From Lachnospiraceae bacterium (GTDB lineage Bacteria; Bacillota; Clostridia; Lachnospirales; Lachnospiraceae): 64,000 nt of DNA. How positions within the stretch are numbered: position 1 is the stretch's first letter; each line of letters begins with the position of its first letter. Positions 54,774 through 63,785 of the stretch are shown in pieces. Both the position numbers and the translations under genes were made by a program. The stretch lies in NCBI GenBank assembly GCA_017936885.1, contig JAGBEO010000007.1, positions 24,388-88,387 on the forward strand, given 5' to 3'. The notes below the pieces were generated by a model that did not search any database, was not told the DNA's origin, and saw only the letters and a program-made list of their open reading frames with translations.

Positions 54774-55565
54774 ATGGAATCAGTTTTGGAGCAGATACAA
54801 CTGGAATCTATCAAAGAAATTATCTTGGAGGCAAGCTGCCTTTTTGCAGACAGACAGGCGGCTGGGCATAGGAAGACCAAAGGCGTTGCGGATTACGTGA
54901 CGGAAGTGGATTTTTCGGTGCAGAAATTCATTCGGGAAAACCTTGCGAAGCTGTATCCGGCTATCCAGTTCATGGGCGAAGAGAAAGATAACGCAGAGAT
55001 TGACATGGACGGTCTTGTGTGGGTGCTTGATCCGGTGGACGGCACTACCAATCTGATCCATGATTATCGGGCGAGCGCCATATCCCTTGCGTTACTCAAT
55101 AAGAAAGAGCCGGTTCTCGGCATTATATATCATCCCTATTTGCAGGAAATGTACTGGGCACAGAAAGGGAAAGGCAGCTTTTGCAACGGCGAGCCCATCC
55201 ACGTTAGCAGCACCCAAACCATGCAGGAGAGCCTGATCGCTGTCGGTACATCTCCCTACTATAAACATCTGGCACAGCAGAATTTCAGCATTTTTCAACG
55301 CGTTTTTGAGAAATGTCAGGATATCAGACGAAGCGGCTCTGCGGCTATCGATCTGGCATATGTTGCCGCGGGAAGAGTGGAAGGATTTTTTGAAAAAGAT
55401 CTAAAACTATGGGATTTTGCGGCTGGGATGCTTTTGGTGCGGGAAGCAGGAGGCAGAGTGCTTGATTATGAAGGAGAAGAATTGCGGGCAGAGCAGATGC
55501 GCAGCGTAGTGGCTGGAAATGCTGAGATTGCACAGCTGTTAGTCTCGGAATATATCCATGGATAA
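54774..55565 (+). CDS. Inositol monophosphatase-family protein
   Basis: 263 residues from the ATG at 54774 (GGAGG nine bases upstream). Metal-dependent phosphatase family: GEEK (~67-70), WVLDPVDGTTNLIH (~83-96) and WDFAAGMLLVREAGG (~206-220) are the three conserved Mg-binding blocks. It hydrolyses small phosphates such as inositol monophosphate, but 3'(2'),5'-bisphosphate or sugar phosphates are also possible. No signal peptide. Neighbours give no pathway clue. Confidence 0.9.
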   Translation: MESVLEQIQLESIKEIILEASCLFADRQAAGHRKTKGVADYVTEVDFSVQKFIRENLAKLYPAIQFMGEEKDNAEIDMDGLVWVLDPVDGTTNLIHDYRASAISLALLNKKEPVLGIIYHPYLQEMYWAQKGKGSFCNGEPIHVSSTQTMQESLIAVGTSPYYKHLAQQNFSIFQRVFEKCQDIRRSGSAAIDLAYVAAGRVEGFFEKDLKLWDFAAGMLLVREAGGRVLDYEGEELRAEQMRSVVAGNAEIAQLLVSEYIHG

Positions 55566-55608
55566 TTATGACATTAGTGTCACGTATTCCCTTTTGCAGA
55601 TAAAGGGG

Positions 55609-55637
55609 TTGCATTTCCTATCATAATGCGCTATACT
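55609..55637 (+). promoter_or_regulatory. Promoter for the FMN-riboswitch/ribU transcript
   Basis: TTGCAT (55609-55614), 17 bases, TATACT (55632-55637). Transcription would start ~45 bases before the riboswitch. Confidence 0.75.
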
Positions 55638-55688
55638 TTCCTTTGTGAGAAATCACAACAACCTATAACAATTTAATTTAAGAAAAAG

Positions 55689-55826
55689 TTCTTCGGGGCA
55701 GGGTGAAATTCCCTACCGGCGGTATAGTCCGCGACCCGTTGCCGCATAACACCTACCGGTGTGACGATGCAACGGCTGATTTGGTGAAATTCCAAAACCG
55801 ACAGTAAAGTCTGGATGAGAGAAGAA
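55689..55826 (+). promoter_or_regulatory. FMN riboswitch (RFN element)
   Basis: P1 stem TTCTTC (55689-55694)/GAAGAA (55821-55826). Conserved GGGGCAGGGTGAAATTCCC and ACCGGCGGTATAGTCCGCGACCC segments follow by position (~55695-55738). Further on are GGTGAAATTCCAAAACCGACAGT and AGTCTGGATGAGAGAAGAA. It binds FMN and would lead to use of the terminator at 55928, lowering riboflavin uptake. Confidence 0.96.
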
Positions 55827-55927
55827 AAACAGAGAGACACTTGTGTCAGAGACCGTATACCGACAGACACGGATAGAAACAGTTTGAAGGAGGCGGATTA
55901 CAAGAGACTCCTGAGTTTGCACAATAC

Positions 55928-55954
55928 CCCGGAACAATTTGTTCCGGGTTTTTT
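55928..55954 (+). terminator. Riboswitch-controlled terminator
   Basis: CCCGGAACA (55928-55936) pairs with TGTTCCGGG (55940-55948), followed by TTTTTT. It is the expression platform of the FMN riboswitch, ~100 bases after the aptamer and ~115 before ribU. Confidence 0.85.
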
Positions 55955-56068
55955 GTTGGAAAAATAACAGAGCATATTCTTCCTATGCGAACTCTTTTTC
56001 TGAATAAGAGTAAGAACTTTTTCCTGCAAATCCATGGAGCCATAGCTCCGGAAAGAGAGGAAAAGAAA

Positions 56069-56851
56069 ATGGGTAACGGTTTATTACAAAGTATTGCGGA
56101 CAACGTGATCTTCGTGTTGGTCTGCATCGTCATTGCAGCGGCATTGTTTATGGTGGCATATGCGGCGGAGAAGTACATACATAAGAGGGACGGTATTGCG
56201 GAACGTATCCTGACAACGAGAAAGATTGCCATGATCGGTCTGTTTTCCGCTCTGGCAGTGATCTTACACGTGATGGACTTTCCGGTTCCTTTTGCACCGC
56301 CTTTTTATAAGCTGGATTTCAGCGAGATTCCGGCATTGTTAGGCGCATTTGCCTTTGGTCCGGTGGCCGGCGTGATGATTGAGTTTTGTAAAATCCTGTT
56401 AAAGCTTCTGTTTAAGGGCACAAGTACAGCGTTTGTAGGGGATCTTGCAAACTTTACGGTGGGATGCAGCATGATTTTACCGGCTTCTATTATGTACATG
56501 TTCCATAAGACGAAGAAGAGAGCTATCGCGGCCTGCGTCACAGGTACGGTGATTATGTCCGTATTCGGTACGGCCTTTAATGCCGTGTATTTGCTCCCGG
56601 CATTCTCCAAGCTGTATGGCATGCCGCTTGAGGCAATCCTTGCTATGGGGACGGAGATTAACGGCAACATCACGGGAATTGTGTCTTTTGTATGTTTATG
56701 CGTTGCACCGATGAATGTGATCAAAGGCTTTGCGGCATCCCTGGTTTCCATGCTGGTCTATAAGCCGCTCAGCCCGATCTTAAAAAGTGCGCATGTTCCG
56801 CGGAAGAAACACGCCGGACAAGGAGTGCACGGAACGGATACAGCAGTCTGA
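56069..56851 (+). CDS. ribU: Riboflavin transporter S-component RibU
   Basis: 260 residues from the ATG at 56069 (AAAGAGG about nine bases upstream). An extra N-terminal helix (~11-35) precedes the usual core. The core motifs FYKLDFSEIPALLGAFAFGPVAG (~88-110) and LLKLLFKGTSTAFVGDLANF are typical of RibU, which binds riboflavin in the membrane and works with a shared ECF energizing module (not in this window). Control by the FMN riboswitch just upstream strongly supports the substrate. Confidence 0.92.
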   Translation: MGNGLLQSIADNVIFVLVCIVIAAALFMVAYAAEKYIHKRDGIAERILTTRKIAMIGLFSALAVILHVMDFPVPFAPPFYKLDFSEIPALLGAFAFGPVAGVMIEFCKILLKLLFKGTSTAFVGDLANFTVGCSMILPASIMYMFHKTKKRAIAACVTGTVIMSVFGTAFNAVYLLPAFSKLYGMPLEAILAMGTEINGNITGIVSFVCLCVAPMNVIKGFAASLVSMLVYKPLSPILKSAHVPRKKHAGQGVHGTDTAV

Positions 56852-56945
56852 TAGAACAATCAGGAGTATTTTACAGGCGCCCGCCCGGCAGGAAAAACCG
56901 CCCGGCTAGTAGTTACATAGACAGTTGGACAAAGGCAGGTTCTGC

Positions 56946-57036
56946 TTGCACTTTGTGTGAAATTCAGTATAATAGAGTGAGTAGAGAAAGCACCTTCACG
57001 TGCGTGCAAAGCACCTACGTTGTAGGTGCTTTTTTC
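56946..57036 (+). ncRNA. Candidate short RNA: promoter followed closely by terminator
   Basis: TTGCAC (56946-56951), 16 bases, TATAAT (56968-56973), then 35 bases later a strong terminator: AAAGCACCTAC (57008-57018), loop GTT, GTAGGTGCTTT (57022-57032) and a T6 run. The leader contains a second AAAGCACCT (56997-57005) that could compete for the 3' arm. The product would be a ~55-base RNA or an attenuated leader for the gene at 57140. Confidence 0.5.
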
Positions 57037-57139
57037 AAGATATGACTAAGAAGAAATGTTAATAGGATGTAAAGGATAGAAGTTTTATATAGAGTCGAAA
57101 GATTTTATATGAAACTGCGGATGAAAGGTTTGGTAATGC

Positions 57140-57619
57140 ATGGAAATTGAATTTGATGTCAAGATCACGCCGGGGGTTTTGTATGATTATATGATGCATC
57201 ATACCTACAGCCATATGGCGGGACTGATGGGATCTTTGGTTGGAGTGCTGATGCTGCTTCTATTTGCGTCAAACAGACAGCCGATTGCGCTGATTATCGG
57301 TTTGGTGATTCTTCTGTATCTGCCGTGGACACTTTTCTTAAAATCCAGACAGCAGATGCTGAACACCCCGGCATTTAAGAAACCGCTGCATTATAGGCTG
57401 ACAGAAGAAGGCATTCAGGTGTCGCAGGATGATACTATAGAGCAGATGGGATGGGACAGCATGGTGAAAGCGGTATCCACGCTTCAAAGCATTGTGGTTT
57501 ATACGACCCCGGTCAATGCCTGTATTTTTCCGAAGAAAGATTTAGGAGACAGCAAATATAAAGTAATCGAGATCATTTCCACCCACATGCCGCCCAAAAA
57601 AGTGAAGATTCGCGGCTGA
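57140..57619 (+). CDS. YcxB-like membrane protein
   Basis: 159 residues. Begins EIEFDVKITPGVLYDYMMHHTYSHMAG, has two helices (~28-45, ~48-68), then LHYRLTEEGIQVSQDDTIEQMGWDSMVKAVSTLQSIVVYTTPVNACIFPKK. This is the pattern of the YcxB-like C-terminal domain family. Function unknown. The stop lies 11 bases before the tsaE start, so it may be cotranscribed with the tsa genes. The ribosome site is poor. Confidence 0.8.
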   Translation: MEIEFDVKITPGVLYDYMMHHTYSHMAGLMGSLVGVLMLLLFASNRQPIALIIGLVILLYLPWTLFLKSRQQMLNTPAFKKPLHYRLTEEGIQVSQDDTIEQMGWDSMVKAVSTLQSIVVYTTPVNACIFPKKDLGDSKYKVIEIISTHMPPKKVKIRG

Positions 57620-57629
57620 CAGGATGTGC

Positions 57630-58127
57630 ATGAATATGGCTATGAAAACAAATAAAATAATAGAAACATTTAGTGCAGAAGAGACATATATATTTGGTAA
57701 AGAGCTTGGGCAGCAGGCGAAGCCGGGACAGGTCTATACACTGATCGGAGATCTGGGTGTGGGCAAGACGGTTTTTACCCAGGGCGTGGCAGCCGGACTC
57801 GGCATAGAGGAGCCTATTAACAGCCCTACTTTTACCATTGTACAGGTTTATGAAGAAGGCAGGATGCCGTTCTACCATTTCGATGTATACCGCATCGGTG
57901 ATGTGGAAGAGATGGAAGAGATTGGCTATGAGGATTATTTCTACGGTGAGGGCATCTGCCTGATCGAGTGGGCGAACCTGATTGAGGAGATTCTGCCGGA
58001 TCATTACACACAGATTACGATAGAGAAAGACCTTGCGAAAGGGTTTGATTATCGCAGGATTTTGATAGAAGAGAGAATGCCGGGAACGGGCATTCTTCCC
58101 GAATGTTTGGGGGAAAGTCAATTATGA
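57630..58127 (+). CDS. tsaE: tRNA t6A biosynthesis ATPase TsaE
   Basis: 165 residues from the ATG at 57630 (AGGA five bases upstream); several nearby in-frame ATGs (57624, 57636, 57642) make the start uncertain. P-loop GDLGVGKT (40-47), NSPTFTIVQVYEEG and FYHFDVYRIGDVEEMEEIGYEDYF are diagnostic. TsaE acts with TsaB and TsaD to make N6-threonylcarbamoyladenosine at A37 of ANN-decoding tRNAs. The stop overlaps the tsaB start as ATGA. Confidence 0.95.
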   Translation: MNMAMKTNKIIETFSAEETYIFGKELGQQAKPGQVYTLIGDLGVGKTVFTQGVAAGLGIEEPINSPTFTIVQVYEEGRMPFYHFDVYRIGDVEEMEEIGYEDYFYGEGICLIEWANLIEEILPDHYTQITIEKDLAKGFDYRRILIEERMPGTGILPECLGESQL

Positions 58128-58843
58128 AACTACTTGCATTAGACAGCTCCGGGCTGGTGGCATCCGTGGCGCTGGCGGAGGATGACAATTTAATTGCGGA
58201 ATACACGATTCAATATAAGAAGACCCATTCCCAGACGCTGCTTCCCATGCTGGACGAGATTAAGCGCATGGTGGAACTGGATTTATCTACTGTGGATGCC
58301 ATCGCAGTGGCGGCAGGCCCCGGTTCTTTTACGGGACTTCGGATCGGTTCGGCGACAGCCAAGGGGCTTGCCCTGGCGTTGGAGAAGCCTATCGTTCCGG
58401 TGCCTACCGTGGATGGTCTGGCTTATCAGATGTATGGGACGGATGCTGTCGTGTGTCCAATTATGGACGCCAGAAGAAGTCAGGTATATACCGGAATCTA
58501 TGAATTTATTTATGGAAAAGATGGTTATGACATGCGTGTCATAAAGGAACAGTGTGCGATCTCTTTTGATGCCATCGCAGAGCAGTTAAATGAGCTGAAC
58601 CGGAAAGTGATTTTCTTAGGAGACGGTGTTCCGGTTTTCAGGGAACGGATGGCAGAGGTGATGAAAGTGCCCTACACGCTGGCCCCGGCGCACCGTAACA
58701 GACAGTCCGCCGCTTGCATTGCAGCGCTTGGAAGCGTGTATTATGCGCAGGGCAGGATGGAAAGCGGTATAGAACATGCGCCGGAATATTTGAGACTTTC
58801 GCAGGCGGAACGGGAGCGCGCTGAGGCACAGCATAATGCGTAA
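58124..58843 (+). CDS. tsaB: tRNA t6A biosynthesis protein TsaB
   Basis: 239 residues from the ATG at 58124 (GGGGGAAAG upstream, ATGA overlap with tsaE). N-terminus LLALDSSGLVASVAL; AVAAGPGSFTGLRIGSATAKGLALAL is the TsaB signature. It is the inactive ASKHA partner that binds TsaD. Belongs to the set tsaE-tsaB here and tsaD at 61464. Confidence 0.95.
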   Translation: MKLLALDSSGLVASVALAEDDNLIAEYTIQYKKTHSQTLLPMLDEIKRMVELDLSTVDAIAVAAGPGSFTGLRIGSATAKGLALALEKPIVPVPTVDGLAYQMYGTDAVVCPIMDARRSQVYTGIYEFIYGKDGYDMRVIKEQCAISFDAIAEQLNELNRKVIFLGDGVPVFRERMAEVMKVPYTLAPAHRNRQSAACIAALGSVYYAQGRMESGIEHAPEYLRLSQAERERAEAQHNA

Positions 58844-58926
58844 ACGGCGGATATGCGAAAGCGACATATAGTGCACAATCGGAGCTGCTGCATAACCTGA
58901 CGATACAGACCGGGAGGAACGACAGG

Positions 58927-59361
58927 ATGATCACATACAGACAGATGGTTCCCACAGACGTACCCTTTATCAGCAAGCTGGAAGAAGAAACCTTTTCCAT
59001 GCCATGGTCGGCAGAAGCTTTCTTGGAAATGATTGAGAAAGAGGATGCCAGATATTATGTGGCAGAGGAAGACGGCAGGCTGCTTGGCGGCTGCGGGGTA
59101 CTCATGATTGTGGGAGAGGGCAATATCACTAATGTGGTGATTGCGCCGGAAGCCAGAAACAGAGGCGTGGGAACCGGACTTATGCAATACATGATGGAAG
59201 AAGGGGAGCGGGAAGGCCTGACGGCATATACACTGGAAGTCAGAGTGAGCAACGCCCCGGCGATCCATTTATATGAGAAATTGGGATTTGTATCCGAAGG
59301 AATTCGTCCTAACTTCTATGAAAAACCCACGGAAGATGCTATGATAATGTGGAAGAGATAG
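58927..59361 (+). CDS. rimI: Ribosomal protein S18 alanine N-acetyltransferase-like RimI
   Basis: 144 residues of the GNAT fold. The acetyl-CoA loop is VIAPEARNRGVGTGLMQYMM (~77-96), preceded by LEEETFSMPWSAEAFLEMI and followed by YTLEVRVSNAPAIHLYEKLGFVSEGIRPNFYEKPTEDAMIM. This is the RimI pattern, and tsaB-rimI order is common. It probably acetylates the N-terminus of S18; other protein targets are possible. Confidence 0.9.
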   Translation: MITYRQMVPTDVPFISKLEEETFSMPWSAEAFLEMIEKEDARYYVAEEDGRLLGGCGVLMIVGEGNITNVVIAPEARNRGVGTGLMQYMMEEGEREGLTAYTLEVRVSNAPAIHLYEKLGFVSEGIRPNFYEKPTEDAMIMWKR

Positions 59362-59499
59362 GAAGTGCATGGAAGAATTACCACTGTTGTTATACATTTT
59401 ATCTGATATGATACACATACAAGCAAAAACGTCAAGATACAGAACGGATTATCGTCTGCACATTGACGTGGGAGATCATGACACAACAGGAGGTTTATC

Positions 59500-59748
59500 A
59501 TGCGCGTTTATTTAGATGAGACAGAAAAAGAATTAGTTACGGTAGTTTGTAATGCATGTCGCAAAGAATTATTGGTAGAAAATGGAATTTTGAAAGAAGA
59601 GTGCATTCATATAGAGCATAATTTCGGATTTTTCGGCTCAAGAGACGGTGAAAGCGACAGATTTGATCTCTGCGAGGAGTGTTATCGCAAAATGATCGCC
59701 AAATTTCCGATTCCTGTTGAGAAATGGGACAGAAAGGAACTGCTCTAA
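59500..59748 (+). CDS. Small zinc-ribbon-like protein
   Basis: 82 residues. Two cysteine pairs, CNAC (~17-20) and CEEC (~60-63), with a third Cys at ~35 and His nearby, suggest a zinc-binding fold. AGGAGG precedes the ATG. An inverted pair ACGTCAA (59429-59435)/TTGACGT (59463-59469) lies in its leader. Function unknown. Confidence 0.75.
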   Translation: MRVYLDETEKELVTVVCNACRKELLVENGILKEECIHIEHNFGFFGSRDGESDRFDLCEECYRKMIAKFPIPVEKWDRKELL

Positions 59749-59778
59749 ACGATCCGTACCGGATAGAATGGAGTATAC

Positions 59779-60690
59779 ATGTTAGATATCTGCTTACTGG
59801 GTACAGGGGGTATGATGCCCCTGCCTCACCGTTGGCTTACATCACTGATGGCGAGGTATAACGGAACCAGCATATTGATTGACTGCGGAGAAGGTACACA
59901 GATCGCCATGAAGGAGAAGGGATGGAGCCCTAAACCGATTGACGTGATCTGCTTTACCCATTTTCATGCAGACCATATCAGCGGGCTGCCGGGCATGCTC
60001 CTTACGATGGGTAATGCCGAACGGACAGAACCGCTTCTTTTGGTGGGCCCGAAAGGTTTGACGAAAGTGGTACAATCCTTAAGAGTGATCGCACCGGAGC
60101 TTCCTTTTGAAATTAATTGTTTTGAATTAAGCGAAGCGGAACAGTCCCTTAGCTTTGACGGATTCCGAATCGAGGCATACAAAGTAAATCACAATGTTGT
60201 CTGTTACGGATATAATATCGTGGTGGAACGCAGCGGCAGATTTGATGTGAACAGGGCTGTTGAATCCAACATTCCCAGAAACTACTGGAGCCGCCTGCAA
60301 AAAGGTGAGATAATAGAGACAGAAGAAGGGACTTTCACGCCGGATATGGTGCTTGGGGCTCCCCGAAAAGGCCTCAAGGTGACGTACTGTACGGATACCA
60401 GACCTACGGAGAGTATCGTCAGAAATGCAGTGGGTGCAGACCTTTTCATCTGTGAAGGTATGTACGGAGAACCGGAGAAGAAGCAGAAAGCGAAAGAATA
60501 TAAACATATGACATTTTATGAGGCTGCCGAGCTTGCAAAGAAAGCGGGCGTGAAAGAAATGTGGCTGACCCATTACAGTCCTTCTCTGATTCGTCCCGAA
60601 GAGTATATGCAGGATGTGCGCAGAATTTTTCCAAATGCCATCGCGGCGAAGGATGGCAGGAGCGTGGATCTTCTGTTTGAAGAGGAATAA
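59779..60690 (+). CDS. rnz: Ribonuclease Z
   Basis: 303 residues, metallo-beta-lactamase fold. HFHADH (61-66) supplies the zinc ligands and the general acid/base Asp; further ligands are in NHNVVCYGY, CTDTRPTE and LTHYSPS. It cuts 3' trailers from tRNA precursors that lack encoded CCA, which fits the two tRNA-Ser genes in this window (neither encodes CCA). It starts 30 bases after the small zinc-ribbon gene. Confidence 0.93.
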   Translation: MLDICLLGTGGMMPLPHRWLTSLMARYNGTSILIDCGEGTQIAMKEKGWSPKPIDVICFTHFHADHISGLPGMLLTMGNAERTEPLLLVGPKGLTKVVQSLRVIAPELPFEINCFELSEAEQSLSFDGFRIEAYKVNHNVVCYGYNIVVERSGRFDVNRAVESNIPRNYWSRLQKGEIIETEEGTFTPDMVLGAPRKGLKVTYCTDTRPTESIVRNAVGADLFICEGMYGEPEKKQKAKEYKHMTFYEAAELAKKAGVKEMWLTHYSPSLIRPEEYMQDVRRIFPNAIAAKDGRSVDLLFEEE

Positions 60691-60806
60691 AGGTCAGAAG
60701 AGAAACTGTGACGGAAAATGGAGAAATAATAATCGGGAAATAAAGGATGGAAAGAAGACAGTGGCAAAATGGTTAGCCGGATCAAGAAAGGAGCGTGGGG
60801 ATAAGT

Positions 60807-61379
60807 ATGAATAAATCCAGGACAATTAAAATCGTAATAATAGTGCTGATTCTTGCTGTGGCAGTGTTGGGATATTACTATTATCTGAGCAATAAAGCAA
60901 AGGCGGAAGCGGAAGAAGCAGCGGTGACTACGGCGGTACAGAATGTTCTGATGAAAGACTGGGAGCGAAGTTATCCGCCCACGCCCAAGGAAGTGCTCAA
61001 ATGCTATAGTGAGATTACGAAATGCTTCTATAACGAAGAGTATACAGAAGAAGAGCTGGAGGCACTGGCGTTTAAAATTCAGGAATTGTATGATGAAGAG
61101 TTGATTGCCAACAAGTCGCAGCAAGATTACCTGAAAGATCTTCATAGTGAAATCGCCAATATGAAGAAAAATAAATATACAGTATACAGCTATGAGATTT
61201 CAGCAAGTACGGATGTAGACTATTTTACGGAAAACGGTTATTCCTGTGCCAGAATGTACTGCACCTTTAACTTGAAACAGGAGGGCAGTACCGGTGTCAT
61301 TTCATCCATGGAGCAGTTCGTACTTCGTCAGGATGAGGATAACCACTGGAAAATCCTGGGCTGGGAACTGGTTGAGTGA
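60807..61379 (+). CDS. Membrane-anchored protein (DUF6715-like)
   Basis: 190 residues from the ATG at 60807 (GGGGAT ahead; a GTG at 60795 directly after AAGGAG is the alternative). One N-terminal helix (~8-27), coiled-coil-like Ala/Glu stretch, then SYPPTPKEVLKCYSEITKCFYNEEYTEEELEALAFKIQELYDEEL and a C-terminal beta part ending QDEDNHWKILGWELVE. It matches what I recall as DUF6715, common in Lachnospiraceae. Function unknown. Confidence 0.7.
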   Translation: MNKSRTIKIVIIVLILAVAVLGYYYYLSNKAKAEAEEAAVTTAVQNVLMKDWERSYPPTPKEVLKCYSEITKCFYNEEYTEEELEALAFKIQELYDEELIANKSQQDYLKDLHSEIANMKKNKYTVYSYEISASTDVDYFTENGYSCARMYCTFNLKQEGSTGVISSMEQFVLRQDEDNHWKILGWELVE

Positions 61380-61463
61380 TCTATGGATAAAATTGGCTCT
61401 TGCCTTTGACCGGATAGGGCTTGTGGGATTGGACGGAAAATTTCAGGTTGAGAGAAAGGTATC

Positions 61464-62498
61464 ATGATTGACATGGAACAAACGGATGTAACCATTTTGG
61501 CGATAGAAACCTCCTGTGATGAAACTGCGGCAGCAGTTGTGAGAAACGGCAGAGAGGTTTTGTCTAACATCATATCATCTCAGATTGATTTACATACATT
61601 ATACGGCGGCGTAGTTCCGGAAATCGCCTCCCGCAAACATATTGAGAAAATAAATCAAGTGGTTTTGGAAGCACTGCAGGCAGCGGATAAGAAGCTTCAG
61701 GATATGGATGCCATTGCGGTAACCTACGGCCCCGGACTGGTGGGAGCTTTGCTGGTGGGTGTTTCTGCGGCGAAAGCAATCAGTTTCGCATCGGGTATTC
61801 CCTTAGTCGGCGTACACCATATAGAAGGCCATATCAGTGCTAATTATATAGAAAACCGTGACTTGGAACCACCCTTTGTCTGTCTCGTTGTATCAGGCGG
61901 ACATTCCCATTTGGTAGTGGTGAAAGACTACGGCGAGTATGAGATTCTGGGAAGAACCAGAGATGACGCGGCAGGAGAAGCTTTTGATAAAGTGGCGAGA
62001 GCTATCGGACTTGGATATCCCGGTGGACCGAAGATCGATAAAGTATCGAAAGAGGGCAATCCCCTTGCGATACAGTTTCCGCGGGCGAAGGTGGCAGATG
62101 CAGTTTATGATTTCAGCTTCAGCGGATTGAAATCGGCAGTGCTGAATTACTTAAATTCCTGTGAGATGAAAGGAATAGAGGTATGTCAGGCTGATGTGGC
62201 GGCATCCTTCCAGAAAGCAGTGGTAGATGTGCTGGTAGAGCATTCCATACAGGCGGTGCAGGAGTGCGGTATGAAGAAATTTGCCATAGCCGGAGGTGTG
62301 GCTTCCAACTCGTCTCTTAGGGGAGCCTTAGAAGAAGCCTGTAGGGAACGGGGCATCGCTTTCTATCATCCGTCACCGATTCTGTGTACGGATAACGCTG
62401 CAATGATCGGAGCGGCTGGTTACTATGAATATATCAAAGGGGTACGTTCGGGATACGACCTAAATGCCGTGCCGAATCTGAAACTTGGCGAAAGATAG
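61464..62498 (+). CDS. tsaD: tRNA t6A threonylcarbamoyl transferase TsaD
   Basis: 344 residues, ASKHA fold. Metal ligands H119 and H123 in [22 protein letters not shown] at the start; ATP-binding [29 protein letters not shown] and [11 protein letters not shown]; final Asp in [12 protein letters not shown]. Transfers the threonylcarbamoyl group to tRNA with TsaB/TsaE encoded 2.6 kb upstream. Its own terminator follows. Confidence 0.97.
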   Translation: MIDMEQTDVTILAIETSCDETAAAVVRNGREVLSNIISSQIDLHTLYGGVVPEIASRKHIEKINQVVLEALQAADKKLQDMDAIAVTYGPGLVGALLVGVSAAKAISFASGIPLVGVHHIEGHISANYIENRDLEPPFVCLVVSGGHSHLVVVKDYGEYEILGRTRDDAAGEAFDKVARAIGLGYPGGPKIDKVSKEGNPLAIQFPRAKVADAVYDFSFSGLKSAVLNYLNSCEMKGIEVCQADVAASFQKAVVDVLVEHSIQAVQECGMKKFAIAGGVASNSSLRGALEEACRERGIAFYHPSPILCTDNAAMIGAAGYYEYIKGVRSGYDLNAVPNLKLGER

Positions 62499-62525
62499 CT
62501 GATTGGTTCGGGTCAGGTAGTGATT

Positions 62526-62566
62526 ATACCTGTAGTGTGAAGCAGAACATTACAGGTATCTTTTTT
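62526..62566 (+). terminator. Terminator after tsaD
   Basis: ATACCTGTA (62526-62534) pairs with TACAGGTAT (62551-62559), then CTTTTTT. Confidence 0.85.
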
Positions 62567-62666
62567 ACGTGAAAATAACGAGAAATTTGCATTTGCATAA
62601 AGTACTCACGCAACCGGTATATTAAAATAAAATATGAGACAACGTGAAGAAGAAAAAGGAGAATAC

Positions 62667-63407
62667 ATGGATAAAAAGAGGTGCACGGCGATCCTTCTGG
62701 CAGCGGGGAGCGGTAAGAGAATGCAGAGTGATGTTGCCAAGCAGTTCATGCTGTTAGATGGCAAACCCTTAATTTGGTATGCATTGCATACAATCGAACA
62801 ATCTTCTGTTATAGAAGATTGTATTTTGGTGACCGGAGCGGAAGACATTGCCTATGTGCAGAAAGAAATCGTGGAGCGGTATGATTTTCACAAAGTGAAT
62901 AAGATCGTGGCAGGCGGAGCAGAACGGTATGATTCTGTTTACAATGCCTTAAAAATCATTGCGGATGAAGATAAAATGGTGCCAAACAGGGACGGCTATG
63001 TGTTTATTCATGACGGCGCCAGACCTTTCCTGACCGAAGATATAATAGAGCGAAGCTATCAGGCAGTGACAGAAGCCCATGCCTGTGTAGTAGGTATGCC
63101 GGTCAAGGATACTATCAAGCTGGCAGATGCCGGCGGCTATGCCGCTTCGACCCCGGATCGCAGTCTGGTATGGCAGATTCAGACGCCGCAGGTCTTTGAT
63201 GCGAAGCTGATCATAGATGCTTACAGCAGGCTGATATTGCAAAAAGAAGAGCTGGCGGCTAAGGGGATCAAAATTACGGATGATGCCATGGTAGTGGAAA
63301 CATTGTTGGAACATCCTGTGAAACTGGTACAGGGTTCCTACGAAAATATTAAGATTACCACCCCGGAGGATCTGTGTGTGGCAGAGGCATTTTTAAGCCG
63401 TGGATAA
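62667..63407 (+). CDS. ispD: 2-C-methyl-D-erythritol 4-phosphate cytidylyltransferase
   Basis: 246 residues from the ATG at 62667 (AAGGAG five bases upstream; an ATG at 62634 lacks a site). CTP-binding loop ILLAAGSGKRMQSD (~9-22), HDGARPF (~118-124), PVKDTIK and WQIQTPQVFD, and the C-terminal KITTPEDLCVAE. Third step of the MEP isoprenoid pathway. Weak promoter candidates lie in the AT-rich leader. Confidence 0.95.
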   Translation: MDKKRCTAILLAAGSGKRMQSDVAKQFMLLDGKPLIWYALHTIEQSSVIEDCILVTGAEDIAYVQKEIVERYDFHKVNKIVAGGAERYDSVYNALKIIADEDKMVPNRDGYVFIHDGARPFLTEDIIERSYQAVTEAHACVVGMPVKDTIKLADAGGYAASTPDRSLVWQIQTPQVFDAKLIIDAYSRLILQKEELAAKGIKITDDAMVVETLLEHPVKLVQGSYENIKITTPEDLCVAEAFLSRG

Positions 63408-63468
63408 GTGCTACGATCTGCAATATTTTTTGTGGATAAAAAAATTTATATTTTTATGAAAAAAGTTG

Positions 63469-63497
63469 TTGACACTGAAAATCTTTTTTGCTAGAAT
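63469..63497 (+). promoter_or_regulatory. Promoter for the tRNA-Ser genes
   Basis: TTGACA (63469-63474), exactly 17 bases, TAGAAT (63492-63497), 41 bases before the first tRNA. Close to consensus, as expected for stable RNA. Confidence 0.85.
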
Positions 63498-63537
63498 AAT
63501 CCTTGCGCTGACCGAGAGACAAGCGCAAAGCGAACCT

Positions 63538-63623
63538 GGAGAGGTATCGAAGTGGTCATAACGAGGCGGTCTTGAAAACCGTTTGTCCGCAAGGGCGCGT
63601 GGGTTCGAATCCCACCCTCTCCG
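63538..63623 (+). tRNA. tRNA-Ser (anticodon TGA)
   Basis: 86 bases. Acceptor arms GGAGAGG (63538-63544) and CCTCTCC (63616-63622) with discriminator G. Anticodon loop CTTGAAA gives TGA for UCA. Long variable arm (TTTGTCCGCAAGGGCG region) and T-loop GTTCGAATC are as in class II tRNAs. CCA is not encoded. Confidence 0.95.
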
Positions 63624-63695
63624 CTGGAGATACCTCTCCGACCGAGCCTTTTTGACTCGATAATTTAATATAGCAGTTATGAGTTAGCTTTGTTT

Positions 63696-63785
63696 GGAGA
63701 AGTACCCAAGATGGCTGAAGGGACACCCCTGGAAAGGGTGCAGGTCGTTAATAGCGGCGCGAGGGTTCAAATCCCTCCTTCTCCG
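63696..63785 (+). tRNA. tRNA-Ser (anticodon GGA)
   Basis: 90 bases. Acceptor arms GGAGAAG (63696-63702) and CTTCTCC (63778-63784) with discriminator G. Anticodon loop CTGGAAA gives GGA for UCC/UCU. Long variable arm, T-loop GTTCAAATC. CCA not encoded. The 72-base gap after the first tRNA has no promoter, so both are likely one transcript. Confidence 0.95.

Noticed and set aside
56876-56910. GC-rich CGCCCGGC repeats after ribU as a terminator
   Set aside because: They are direct, not inverted, repeats and no T-tract follows.
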